Assembly (NCBI GenBank): GCA_963971405.1
Contig: OZ020485.1
Span: 36,103,921 to 36,167,920, forward strand
Length of the DNA: 64,000 nucleotides
Direction of reading: 5' to 3'
DNA from: Psococerastis gibbosa
Taxonomy: Eukaryota; Arthropoda; Insecta; Psocodea; Psocidae
Below the pieces are notes generated by a model that ran no database searches, was not told the origin of the DNA, and was given only the letters and a program-made list of their open reading frames with translations. A program made the translations under genes and the position numbers. This document shows positions 47,494 to 58,889 of the stretch, in pieces (within the stretch, counting starts at the first letter, position 1; the number at the start of each line of letters is the position of its first letter).

Positions 47494-47651
47494 CTACTTC
47501 CAATCCAATTTTCCATTTTTTCCATTTTTAAAAGGATGGGGTTCATAATGAGAACTGAAGTCCGCAACACAAGGTGAGTCAGGCCACTCGAACTTGACAT
47601 TTTTCTCTTTGCCATGGGGAATTTTTATGACTAAGCCAGGGTCTAACTTTT
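47494..47651 (-). CDS. Candidate terminal exon, unknown protein
   Basis: On the minus strand, after GAACCTTCTACAG, a 51-codon frame (entered with two bases) reads KLDPGLVIKIPHGKEKNVKF, then EWPDSPCVADFSSHYEPHPF and KNGKNGKLDWK, and stops at 47494-47496. The residue mix (Pro, Asp, His, Cys, Trp) is protein-like and no ATG is required. A strong tandem donor GTAAGTAAG lies further on at 47358, so the exon may be longer and out of frame. Not recognised. Confidence 0.3.
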
Positions 47652-47784
47652 CTGTAGAAGGTTCAGTTTGAGCATAGGTGTATTAGAATGGAGAGTTATA
47701 ACTTTCGGGGGGTAATAAGCCGTATCTCGGAACTTTCCAATATAAGTGGCGTGGATATATAGGGTGTCCAAATTGTTTATGAAA

Positions 47785-48600
47785 TGAAATGAAATAAAAA
47801 AACGACTTTATTGCAAATAAAAAAACAAAAGGCGAACAATAAGACTATAAAGTATTGTTTTCATGCTAACCTTAAAAACTAAAACATTGTATTATAGATG
47901 AATTAAATTTAAATGGATAGAAAAAAAAGAAGAAGAGAGGAATATTGAAAAAAAGGAAGGATAAAATATATATGGGGGGATCCATTGCCATCACCATTAC
48001 AGGACCGGAGGGAGTCTCAAACGTTATCTAAGATATTTTAATTATTTTCTTACAGCTACTGAGTGAACTAGCTGCCCTGATCTCCAATGGTAGGTGGTTC
48101 CAGTGGCGAATCGAGTATAATACCGAAGATTGCCCATGTCTTGTGGTTTTATGCAGTGGTATTTCATATGATGTACCATTGCGCTGTGACTGTAATTTTG
48201 TATATTTTTGTAAGATGTAGGAAGGTGCGTTTGAGTGGGTTACTTTATACATTAGCATCAGTGCATGGTATTGTGTTCTTTATCGGTGGTTAGGAAATTT
48301 AGTACTTTGTACTGTGGGCTAATATGGTTAAAAATCAGTCGGATGCAACTGTTCATTGCCCGGTGCAAACGACGAGACAGATAATCCGTGCGACTGGATG
48401 GTAATACAATACAATACTCAAATAGTGGGGTAATAAGCGTGAAAACAATATTTTTCTTTGTATTAATTGGAAAAAAATTTCTAATTCTATTCAAGAAATA
48501 TAAACATTTATACTTTTTGCTACAGGTTTTATTTACATGGTTTATAGTTATTTTATATTTATTAATTATAAAATTAGCTAATTTGCAAAACATAATAGGT
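47785..48600 (-). mobile_element. LINE, 5' truncated, frameshifted RT tail
   Basis: The minus strand at 48258-48593 encodes TLITPLFEYCIVLPSS, RRLHRAMNSCIRLIFNHISP, the post-RT region of LINE polymerases. The frame then shifts near 48258, and 48028-48258 gives TRHGQSSVLYSIRHWNHLPL and EIRAASSLSSCKK, the usual C-terminal 'WN.LP.EIR..SLS.FK' motif. The 3' UTR ends with ACTATAAAGTC-type palindrome, AATAAAGTCG and ATTTC units. Dead, 5' truncated. Confidence 0.8.
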
Positions 48601-51224
48601 TACTTCAATTTCTAATTTCAAGCAATCTGATTGGCAGAATCGTATGTCATGGTATTTTTATTAGCTTCTGCACCATACGTAAGCTATGAGTCCTATTTTC
48701 TATTTTCCGTGAGTGGTCTTATTACTCTCAGAACATACTCTCTTGGTCAACAGTGAGTGGTGAAAGGTTTGGTTGGTAGAATTCAAAGTCGTCTGCCCGC
48801 GGCAAGAAGTTAATAGCTAGAGGTGATCTCGACTCGGCCCCTCCCAAAAATAGTTTATATAATATATAAAATTATATATTATATATTATACACCGATATA
48901 TAAAACATAATTGGCAACTGAAACGATATTTAGAAGAAGTTAAGTTGACGCATTAATTTTGAATTTGCGCCAATTGGCGTAGGCTACTTGCAATCGGCCT
49001 CCTTCCTATAAGAGTTGCTTACAAACCGTTTGTTGGTTTTCAATTATGTATATCAGGTGAATGTGATACAATATTAAAAAGCTCGTCTAAATGCCTTTCA
49101 TTTGCTATGGTATTGACTTTAGGCAGGGGCTTTATGATACCCTTGAAAGTGACCCAAGTTTTATATGAAATGAATGTAGTTGCTGGAACTACTTTTTTTT
49201 TAAATCGCATTGTGTCATGTTCCACATAATAGGACACTTCTTTCTTTTAACGACTTTTTCATTTTTGCGTTAATTTTGAGTTTATTCTTTTGAGTCGAAT
49301 GCGACAATAGGTTGCTCCGGAACTACCCTTGGAAGACGTTTGCGTCAATTTCAAGGGAGCGGCTTTTAAAAGAGCTTTCCCATTTGGTGCAACATGACAT
49401 TACATTTGAAATTCCGAGAAACTGACAGAAACTTCTCGCCTATGCACAAACTGAAACTTCTACAGAAAATTCCCAACATGGTCACCAAATTCTTCCCCCT
49501 CCCATACCAAAATTCTCCATAACAACCAAAAAAAAATGCTTGGCTCATTAAGTGTATTCCGTAACATTTTTTTAACATCTATATAATACAGTATTAAATT
49601 ACTATTATTCCTAATTAATTTTTTTTTTAACTGCTGGGATAATTTATTATATTTCTTTTATCTTTTGTTATGAGGCTGATAAAGTAAAATTTCGATCTTT
49701 CGCTAGTTCAACTCCAGTCCACTACCAATATGTTTGCGTTCTCAATTCTCAGTTGTGCAACCATATCTTGTAAGATATAGGGCAGGAGCAAACAACTATA
49801 GAAAGAATAGTAGGCTATATTTAAGAATAACTAAATGGACTTTGCGTACTATGTTGGAAGTATTAAGATATTTCTAGGTATTAAACACACTATACAGACA
49901 TACAGTAGACTATACTCATTCCCCCTATTACACTCATTATTCGATCCAATAAATATGGGTCAAGGAAAAATTCGAAAGTGCCATACATACCTAAATTCAG
50001 ATTCAAATAGTATACTTCAACATAAACATTCCACATATTTCTTCGATCGAATAAATATAGTAATTGATTGGGTAATCAGGACCATTACAACAATTGTGCA
50101 ATTCCAAAATTTGAAAGGCCCAAAACTTTTCAGTTTGGGGTTTCTGAGTACCTACCTACCTAATAATTATTAGCAATATTTCTGAGCCATGCCTTTTGTT
50201 TCCACTTCCATGGTCGCTTTTGTCTCTCCATTTTATTGCACTTTTATGAATTCTAAAAATTTATACTCTTTGTGGACGCGTGTGGCCTTAATTGTATATT
50301 CTCTACATAGACGATACGTTACAAAATGGCTGCATAATGTGAGGAGGCTGTTTACAAACATGGCCAATAATTCAACGTTGTAGAATTTTTCAGGAGAGCA
50401 GATTTTCTGTTTTTTGTCACTTTATTTTACAACGTGCAGGTGGACATTAACATTTTCTGCAAGGTCGGATCAAACCCCCATTTTGTAAAAAAAAATGGAG
50501 TTGGCCACGTTTGTAACCAAGCTCCTCATGCATTGAAAAGCCTATAACTAATTTTTGCAAGAGCCTGCCTACAGCATACATGCAAACGCAACGCTTCAAC
50601 TGTCTTGTTAGAAAACTAAAGAGTGGCTAACATCGGGCAACATCGAGCATTGAACAATTGAATCAACAGCTAACTCCTTGGGGTTTATTTGAATACACGT
50701 GACACCTTACTAATGCGAAATTAAATAATAAACCCCTGTATTATATAAACCCGGGGTTACGTTAATCACAAACTCGCCATAATAAGGCTGCAGGCATACC
50801 GTACTATACAGTGACTATACGTGAGTAGCCTACTACCCACTAGATATTCCAAGAAAAAGAGAAGGACTGGACAAAAATCGATAAATACAAATTTATAAGG
50901 GAGTCCTATTCAGCTCGAAAGTTTTCTCAGCCATTTTATTTTTCAAAGCGTGTTATTAGATGGTTATCGAAACAAGGCGGAAGCCATTTTCCTACTTTGA
51001 AATTTCGCTCACAGCATATTATATCCTCACTCTATTCGACGCCCTGAGAGAATGTCACTGCTCTCACATGAAGCCTCTTCTATTTCGTACGATAAGTTTC
51101 ATGCATATTGCATGACTTTCTCACAATCGTCAGCTATTGTGGGACAAAGACCCGTACATGCTGTCAAACCGCCAGCTTCAGTTTTTGGTTATCAAAGTGC
51201 GGGAAGCCATATTAGTAAAAATAA
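48601..51224. other. Unassigned AT-rich sequence
   Basis: A minus-strand frame at 49040-49246 (ending SHSPDIHN) looks mildly protein-like, but it has no splice support or recognised domain. TA-rich tract at 48850-48890. No shared repeats. Confidence 0.35.
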
Positions 51225-51368
51225 AATAAAATAACTTTGTCAAGTATTACTAAGAAAAAACATACATAAAAAAAGTGACCGGTTTTGGCACCAGCAGATG
51301 AACACAATGAACCGGTATATACATAATATGCTGTAATACTTAGTAATACTTGGCAAAGTTATTTTATT
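51225..51368. mobile_element. Small palindromic element
   Basis: AATAAAATAACTTTGTCAAG at the left, 30-bp arm to 51254, is inverted with one mismatch at 51339-51368. The whole is 144 bp, with ACCGGT twice inside. Non-coding. Confidence 0.8.
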
Positions 51369-54254
51369 TATTATTTATTTTAAGATGACGAAGTACGGTA
51401 TTACAAAGTGAATGTGGTAAACATTACTGACATAACGAGAAAGTCTTGTTCGCCCCCTCAACTTTAAACGCTCTTGGTTTCTTTGTATGAAACCTAACCT
51501 AAAGTTGTACGTCTAATCCACCATCTTCATTTCCCAAAATATTAAGTCTTGCAACAATCTGACTTTAACGACCGGTTGATTTTTACAAGGACGGAGTCTC
51601 TCAACAATAGTTTTCGTCACCATCGGTTGAAATAAAATTAAAATCAATACCCTAACGACAGTCCTGGTGGTTTTTGCCCCACTGCGGCTGGTCAATAACA
51701 CCTATTAATTTTTCACCGAACGCCACCTTCCCAAAAGGTGAAACAACTGGATTTTGGTTTTAAAATAGATTCATTTCACCTGTTGAAATTCATTGATTTG
51801 ATGTCATATAAGTCCGCAAGTAACTACAGTTCACGTTTCCAAAATATTCTTTCATAAAATTTTATAAGTAAAAGTAGGCCTATACTAATCTAATTGACTT
51901 TTGGTCGTGTTATGGGATGCAGTCACTGAAGCTTTTGGGCCTAGAACCTGTCGCCAATTTTGAACGTCAATCATTTCAAATTTCACTACTTCTACTTCAT
52001 GACGTTCACTTAGCATTGATGAAAATAATCAAAAGACACGTAGACATTTGCGCAATTTCTCATTTTCCTTATTTGTGCAGATTTTATCTTATTTGCTGTC
52101 ACTGTATAGTTTACGGGATCTTGGAATTATAAATATGATGACTGATAAACCGTCATCTATCATCATTCACAAAATGATTATGATATTAATAAACTAATCG
52201 GTTTTTCTTAAGCTCGCTCAGTAGTGAGAATTATGGAGACATTCGGACGCCCCCTTCTACTTGCAAATGGGTGACAAAACTAGGTGACATGGTGTTTCTG
52301 GGCCGAAGCTGGACCTAATCCTGCAACCATGAAAATTAATAATATTGGATCTGCTCTTTGTTGCCTATAAAATGCATTTACACGCAGAACCACACAATAC
52401 TCGTATGGCGTAGAGTTTTTACGATACCACTTGAATGCATATCCAGTTATTTATTTAAGCAGTGAAAATAGATAATGTGCGTATGTGGCTATGAATGTGG
52501 ATGAAAGAGCACATATCCTGGATTTAGGGCCATTGCAACAAAATACTCGTATACTAGTATATCTAGGTATATATTATATACAGTATATATGTATCTTCGC
52601 TAGAAAATGTATAGGAGCTATTACACGTAGGCAATATCTTTGGAATATTTCTAATCATTTTTTTCCATTGCTGGCGACGCCCATGGAAAAGCTATGTAAG
52701 ATGCCTTACCAATTATTGTCATACAGAGCAATACGGTGTTCTTTCCGATGTCATGGGGAACCCTTAAAGTACATGTTCACAACCCGAGAGGGTGGGTTTG
52801 AACATTGACATTTTTGCTGGATTAGGAGTTTATAACCAGGGGGCATAACAATGCAGCTTATCAGCACGGATTCGAAGATATTCCGCTAATGAAAACATGA
52901 CTTTTGCTCAAAAATATTATTCAAGTCTAAGGTGCATTAAAATTTTGAGTAGGACTAGCCCCGGGAGTCCTATCATTATCTGTAGTCTAGGATCCTACCC
53001 CTGGATTCGTCATTGGTGCAGAAAGTTAATTTTAGGGTGTAATGTGACTGCAGACTTTACCAGAGGCATCTGGGGTCGACACAGTTTAGTAACCGGTACG
53101 TCGAGGAAGCTGTTTGGATCAGGAGGTTGGCTTGAACACGTGGTGGTAGTTAGACCAGTTGCCCAGGCGCAGGCTGCATGTGAAATTGTGCGCGGTTATG
53201 ACGTTTCCTTATGTGTTTTCCCGAAAATGACTGGCAAAACTAGGTTTTTCTGGATAATGCACTAACAGTCAATGTTTCGATTGGGTAAGTATTTATTACA
53301 TTATAATTAGCCCTCTTCTTGCATTAATAAAATATAATATATATATATATATATATATAGTTCGACACTTACTGTTACTTGCAAACACAGGATTAGGCAA
53401 CTTTATTTAAATTCCTTTCACATACAAACATAATGTTACTGTACAATGATGTGCAAGTAGTTATCATCCACTGTGTATGAGTATATGATGAGATATTCAT
53501 ATGTTTTAAACGAGTATCACAATACAGTATAATGCAATATATTAGATTTTTTACAGGGTAATTCATTAGGTAATGCTTACTCAGTGGTTATCATGTTATA
53601 TAGCTTATAAAATTAGTTAAGCTATCAGGCCAAGATCTGATTGTACAAGTATGATACTTAAAATCAGATAACTACGATGTGTAAACTAAATTATCTTTTG
53701 GCTCATCTTATCATATATTTATTGAAGAGGCCCTCTAGTTTAAATAAAAAAAAACATGAAGGTACCGCAGGTCAATGTATTAATTTAGTAGCCATGTAGA
53801 CATTATGAAGAATAATAAGCTATAAGTAATATAATGCATAATAAAATTGTAAACAGTGAATTATTTCAATTGTTGATGCAGCCTATACTACCGTACAATG
53901 GAATCTTGCTCTTTGATATATGTATATTTATACCTACAATAGTACACTAGGCCTAAAGATGGCTTATTATTTTACTGTTATTTAGTCAATAAAAATATGA
54001 GATATATATATATATATATATATATATGAGATACCGTACGTAAACTTACAAATGCATTATTAGGTAGAACCTATTTATAAATTGAGTAAACATAAACTTC
54101 TAATTTAATTAACAAAACAAGATTTTAAAGATTCGGCTCGTTTAAATTGTAGAAGGCTACTTCATGCATCATTTAATAGGGTATTTTCAATTTTTGGTAC
54201 AGTAGCTTCCTCGTAAAAATGACTGAGGGCTAAAATTTCACGTGAAATAGATAC
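51369..54254. other. Unassigned sequence with TA microsatellites
   Basis: (TA)n at 53338-53360 and 54001-54028. A GC-richer patch at 52960-53240 holds a 122-codon frame ending in a stop before a GTAAGT at 53285, but I see no domain and do not call it. Confidence 0.4.
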
Positions 54255-54440
54255 CATGACAAAACTACAAAACTAAAAATTAATAATAATACCACCCTAT
54301 TATATGGTGCATAAAGCTGTCTTCCACAACTTTAATGAACCAATATTTAATAAATTGATTAGTTAATTAAATAAAAAATAAGGAGCATTAAATTTCGGGC
54401 TGCCAATTTCCTACGAACGTACACTCTTAATTAAAAAATA
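54255..54440. repeat. Second copy of the 42770-43020 repeat
   Basis: AAAACTACAAAACTAAAAAT, TTAGTTAATTAAATAAAAAA, TTAAATTTCGGGCTGCCA and TTTCCTACGAACGTACACT match in order. Confidence 0.65.
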
Positions 54441-55024
54441 ATCATAATTTTACATTAGTTACCGCGCCGTTGCCGCTTAAAATTCACTCCCACATCTTCT
54501 GAGCTATATATTAATGGTGGACTACTAGCCTATTAAACATTTCTTTTCATTTCATTCTTCTCATGTTTTCTTTTTATAAATTCATTATACAAATCTACGG
54601 GCTTTAGGATGTTTTGTCTTGATAGATGATGATTACTGTCTACTGTATATTATACGTAACTTAGTAAAACAAGATTTTATCATGAAGGAATTTAAATTGT
54701 AAAAACATATGCATTTTATCTGACTTTTCGGTCTGTTTGCAAGTAAATTATGATTATTTATTTATTTATTAAGACTGCAGAAGCAGTAAAGTAGTTGAAT
54801 TTTATTTTGCAAACACAAGAAGTTAAAAAAAATTAGTTTGCTCAATAATAATGGTTTGCTTTTTTTACAATCTGATGAGAGCCACTGTATTTCGCGAGCT
54901 TTTATGCTTAAATAAATAATTAACTACTTTTTTTTGTTCTATTACTAAGCCAACCTAGCGGAGTTAGGGCTGTAAAGCCCTGTCAATACATGTAGTTATG
55001 TCAATAACCTTGTGTAATAAACGA

Positions 55025-55026
<2 letters not shown>

Positions 55027-55070
<44 letters not shown>
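55027..55070. repeat. (ATT)n microsatellite
   Basis: About 14 perfect units following AATAACCTTGTGTAATAAAC, which looks like a LINE 3' end. It lies within the SINE-1 interruption. Confidence 0.9.
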
Positions 55071-55073
<3 letters not shown>

Positions 55074-55099
55074 TGGGGGCCCACAGGTTATTTGTATTA

Positions 55100-55180
55100 T
55101 AAGGGTATAATTGTTAATTTATAAATATATTCCTTCGGCGCAGGGGAGTACCGGCCGGAGAAGAAAAAAAAAAAAAAAAT
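55100..55180 (+). mobile_element. LINE 3' end with poly(A)
   Basis: TTTATAAATATATTCCTTCG, GCGCAGGGGAGTACCGGC, then GAAG and about 18 A. The same block is found inverted at 34210-34265 (CTCCTTTGCGCCGAAGGAAT). Confidence 0.6.
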
Positions 55181-55189
55181 AGTACAATA

Positions 55190-55393
55190 TAAGAAACCCA
55201 AAAAAGCTTGAGTTTGAGATAACATATAACAAATACGGAGAGAGATTAAACAAAGTACTTATACCAAAGATATTTAATGGACTTCCTCCACAAATGAAAA
55301 AATTTAAACAGATGGGTGAGTTAAAAGCGGGTATAAAAGATGGCTGGTCAATGGAGTTAATAATAATAATAAAAACTGACATTAAAATAACAA
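55190..55393 (+). pseudogene. LINE polymerase C-terminus, same type as 34685-35320
   Basis: The frame reads EITYNKYGERLNKVLIPKIF, then NGLPPQMKKFKQMGELKAGI and KDGW. It aligns with ITYNKYGDRENNVLIKKLFN...KKW at the end of the minus-strand LINE at 34500-35320. Only the last 60 or so residues remain. Confidence 0.7.
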
Positions 55394-55562
55394 GTTAAAA
55401 AAAAATAAAAATAAAAAAAAAAAAAAAAAAAAAAATAAACATTATAAATAAATAACAAAAATAAATCATTAAGCCTTGTTTAGCAGCACTGTATGAGTCT
55501 TTTGTCCCAAATAAGCGCTAGCTTGGGGATGCGGGATGGTATTATTATGTATTGTATTTTTG

Positions 55563-55628
55563 TAATATATGCTCCTTGTCCAGGGAATACTGGACAAGGA
55601 AAAGAAAAAAAAATATTATTATTATTAT
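55563..55628 (+). mobile_element. LINE 3' end with perfect stem-loop
   Basis: CCTTGTCCAG-GGAATA-CTGGACAAGG is a perfect 10-bp hairpin, followed by AAAAGAAAAAAAAA and ATT units. Related to 31462, 44856 and 61694. Confidence 0.7.
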
Positions 55629-55773
55629 CTTACACTCAACTAGGAAGAACCGGGACCACCTGCTTTACATGTCCTTCGAAGCATGGCCAGAAAATGTAGC
55701 CAGTGTGGAACTCGAACCAACAACCTTCCGGGTGAAATTCAGAGTCCGTACCACTACTCTACATGTCTTGACA

Positions 55774-56312
55774 TGCTTGTGATATTTTAAAAATATGAGA
55801 GAGTTGAGTTGTTTCAATCGCAGACCGGAGAAGTCTGTTTTAATTATATAATTAAGAGCCACCCACAGCTAACGAACCACTCTGAGGCACAAGTTCACTT
55901 GACATAATGAACTTATTATGGATATGCAGTAATTATGAGCATACCAACAATGTTCTAGCTACGGTAGCTAATTTAATTTTGTGAAGTTGAGGACATCATT
56001 TATTTTCTATCTCCGCTCCACTGCTCTACGGTAAATGGTAAACCCTAAGTTTATTGTGGGTACCCACTAGTCTGCGATCAAAGAGAAAGTTAGGTAAAAT
56101 ATAAATTAGAAGTAAATAAATAAGTAGCATTGCAATTGTGTAGGCTTCTTTATTTAGTTGTTATGTCAAAGTTATGCTACCAGAGTTTTTACGCTTTACC
56201 ACAGGATATAGTGAGTGCCACTAATTCAGCTGTAGCATTTCTAAGAATTAATTCGAATATTTTTTTTTAAAAATTAAATCCCAATATGATGTGTTTTGAT
56301 GAATAGGCCCAT
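55774..56312. other. Unassigned AT-rich sequence
   Basis: Nothing recognised. Confidence 0.4.
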
Positions 56313-56564
56313 GGCCGTGCCCAAGGGCCATGGGGTCCGGACCCCCCCCCCCCCCGAAATAAAATGGCTTTAAACAAATTTAAATGTAATTTAAAATTTT
56401 AGGGATACAATTTATCATTTTATGTAAACCTGTATTGTTTGAAGAATTGGAATACATTTATTGGAGTTTGAACACTGAATAGAGTGGACTTTCATTAATA
56501 AATTACGTAAAAAACATTTTTGGACCCCCCCCCCCTCCTCCGAAACCCAAACCTGGGCACGGCC
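56313..56564. mobile_element. Inverted-repeat element with GGCCGTGCCCA ends
   Basis: GGCCGTGCCCAAGGG and CCTGGGCACGGCC are inverted ends, each with a C-run just inside (56341-56356 and 56525-56536). The interior shares TATGTAAACCTGTATTGTTT with the inverted copy at 21477-21642. 252 bp, non-coding. Confidence 0.8.
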
Positions 56565-56919
56565 TATTGCAGGCCTAATGCAGAGGAACATTTCTTGTAA
56601 TAGATGTGATATTTTTTATGCTCTACAATCTATATTTATAGTGAAATTTTTCCTGTCACTGTTAATCCCAGTTCTCAATGCTTTGAATAATAGTGTTTAG
56701 GGCTATTTAACAGCTAACCTTGAGATAAGTTGCTGCTACAAACATTCTGTGCCCAAAGGCCAAATTATCTGCCTACATTATATTGACTGAAAGGGACTAG
56801 CCCATAAGAAATCCTACATTTTTTCACCTAATGATGAATCTACGAAGCTTACATTAATGCATCAAGTCACATCGTACAATATTGATAATTTATAATTATA
56901 ATAATTTCAATACAATGGT

Positions 56920-57060
56920 TGGATAACGTCGAGATGGATCTGGTGACCCCTGGCGATGGTCGATGACTGGCGAAGGAGAGAGCAGCTGGCGCGATGTGGC
57001 AGAGCAGGCCAAGGCCCTTCACGAGCTGTAGCGCCATGGAGTAATAGCAGTTTCAATGCA
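56920..57060 (+). pseudogene. LINE polymerase C-terminal tail, degenerate
   Basis: WLDNVEMDLVTPGDGR, then in another frame SWRDVAEQAKALHEL followed by a stop and RHGV. The order W-DDV--DL--LG, W-R-V--QAKALH-L is the classic last exon-like tail of many arthropod and other LINE polymerases. A frameshift and stop show decay. GC-rich compared with flanks. Confidence 0.7.
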
Positions 57061-57065
57061 ACTAC

Positions 57066-57292
57066 CATTCACTATTAATTAAATAATTAATTAAATTTAA
57101 TAGAGATAAATTTAAGAAATAGACTAGATTGTGCCAGCAGCTGCGGTTACACATTCATTTCTATTTATATTAATATTATTAAAATTTTAATTTTTTGATT
57201 TTGTTTATTTAATTTTAATAATTTTAAGTGAAATTTAAATTCTACGATTTTATTTATGAAATTTTAATAATTTAAAGAAATTAATAAAATAA
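57066..57292 (+). rRNA. Nuclear copy of mitochondrial 12S rRNA (fragment)
   Basis: GTGCCAGCAGCTGCGGTTAC at 57131-57150 is the universally conserved 530-loop of small-subunit rRNA in its metazoan mitochondrial form. The very AT-rich sequence after it, with AAGTGAAATTTAAATTC at 57226-57242, fits the same part of AT-rich mitochondrial 12S genes. It is wedged between a LINE tail and a SINE-1 fragment, so it is a NUMT and not a functional gene. The ends are estimated. Confidence 0.55.
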
Positions 57293-57296
57293 ACGT

Positions 57297-57332
57297 CAAG
57301 ACATGTAGAGTAGTTGTACGGACTCTGACCCG
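57297..57332 (+). mobile_element. SINE-1 head fragment
   Basis: GTCAAGACATGTAGAGTAGT and GTACGGACTCTGACC match the first 35 bases of SINE-1 only. Confidence 0.6.
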
Positions 57333-57344
57333 TACTTAACATAT

Positions 57345-57547
57345 CCCATAACGCCATTTTTTAATTTTAGTTTGTGATTTTACTGTATGATCATTGATTA
57401 ATTTTAACTATGGCATAGAGGAAAATAAACATTTCCGTCAATTCTACAAAGCGAGGTCGGTGGAAACGCCACCTAAGTCTTGAATGTCTGCTACCACGTC
57501 ACTGTTTTGTAAATAGCCCTAGCCGGTCGATGGAATGGGCGCCTAAG
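57345..57547. mobile_element. Half copy of the 27757-28103 MITE
   Basis: ACTATGGCATAGAGGAAAAT, GAGGTCGGTGGAAACGCC, GTCTTGAATGTCTGCTAC, CACGTCACTGTTTTG and GGGCGCCTAAG correspond to the middle and right arm of that element. The left arm is missing. Confidence 0.7.
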
Positions 57548-57556
57548 TATATGCAA

Positions 57557-57716
57557 GGCCATAGCCAGAGGGGGGGGGGGTCCAAGGGGTCCGGACCCCA
57601 CCCGAAATATTTGCAGTGTACACTAGATAGAATGGAGTTTTCAATATATTGAGGTTACCTCACCTCCTGTGACGTCAGATGGACCCCCCCAAAAAAAAAA
57701 ATTTCTGTCTACGGCC
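57557..57716. mobile_element. Inverted-repeat element with GGCC(A/G)TAGCCAG ends
   Basis: GGCCATAGCCAGAG plus a G-run at left, C-run plus TGTCTACGGCC at right. CACTAGATAGAATGGAGTTT inside matches 37719-37889. Confidence 0.7.
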
Positions 57717-57800
57717 ATGAGTATAGGTACCGATATTTCCATAGTAAATAATTTTTCTAGTGTTCGGTTGCCTCAAAATACCCTATCGCAAAAAATTAAT

Positions 57801-57918
57801 CGGCCGTAACCAGGATTTTTGCTGGGGAGGGCTGCGATCATATAGTAGGTAGTAAATGTGGAATGTTGAATTCTATCTAGTTTAAAGTCAAAAAAATTCA
57901 GTGGGGGGGGGGGGGGGT
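57801..57918. mobile_element. Truncated element with GGCCGTAACCAGG end
   Basis: GGCCGTAACCAGGATTTTT matches the complement of the right end of 37719-37889, and AATTCTATCTAGTTT is its inner block inverted. Ends at a run of 16-17 G. Confidence 0.6.
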
Positions 57919-58889
57919 TCTACGCATAAATAGGAAAACAATAATAAACCTATTGTTAATCAATTAGCTGCTACTAACAATTCAGAATCTTTATAATTAT
58001 CTGATAATATGTAGGCTATTAATATTAGCTATTGCCCGTAAATGGCGCCTGTAAACATGTTCTTTAAAATTAAGGTGAAGTGAGATCTTATCATTAACTA
58101 TTGAAATTGCGGCGTACTGAAGGCAGCCATTATCAACGTAGTGGTCTAAGCATAAAACGTGCATCTTTTTCATCGTCTGGACTTAGCTTTGGGCTGCACG
58201 TACAACGTCGTACTTTATATTGTTTTGCACCTGAATAATCGTGAGGTCATACGAGTCACGGCAAATCTGATGCATTTCAATTTTTTAATTATTTACTATG
58301 AAAGAAATCAAAAATGAAATACGCTTATGCTGTTATTTCATGTTATTCATGTTATTTCATTTGTGTTATTTTATTGAAATACAAGGAGTCTCTAATTTTT
58401 TCGAAAAACTATAGCTGGAAAAGAAGTAGATAGGCCAAAAATTAAAAACTTTTCAAATAATAAAAATATCTACTATAATTACCTCAATGCAGATTAGGCT
58501 TCTCACACTTTTTATAACTACAGTACATTAATAAAGAACCGGTCCGAGTTTACTCGAACATGCTTTCCAATTTATCAAAATTAGTAGATAGAGAAAATGA
58601 GTAATTTCATGGTAAATAATTTTCCTATGGTTAAATTTCCGATATCTCGGGGGTGGGGGGGGGGGGTTGTCCACCTGACGTCACTCGTCACTGGTGGTGA
58701 GGTAAATTCTAAATAGATCAGACCAACACATTACCACACAGCAATACTGGCAGGGCACGGAATGCATTTGAGCGTGAATTTTCTATCATTTAAAAAAAAA
58801 AACATTTTTTTGTACAAACCAAATACTTTTCTGGGAGAGCAACCTGTCCGGTTTCATTACTCAATTTAACACCTAAAACATACCTGAAA

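Larger units (their letters stand above)
54910..55773 (-). mobile_element. SINE-1 copy split by later insertions
   Basis: 54910-54981 carries the tail half (CTATTACTAAGCCAACCTAG, GCGGAGTTAGGGCTGTAAAG, CCCT). 55629-55773 carries the head half (CTTACACTCAACTAGG, AACTCGAACCAACAACC, CTCTACATGTCTTGACA). In intact copies these halves abut at CCCTCTCTTACACTC. The 650 bp between are LINE 3' ends and ATT runs. Confidence 0.8.

Noticed and set aside
48087-48615. Plus-strand frames over 48087-48615
   Set aside because: Shadows of the minus-strand LINE polymerase fragment.
49040-49246. Minus-strand frame ending SHSPDIHN
   Set aside because: Mildly protein-like but no splice support or domain.
52897-53265. 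122-codon plus-strand frame in a GC-richer patch
   Set aside because: No domain; the nearby GTAAGT at 53285 lies after the stop and other frames are not open.
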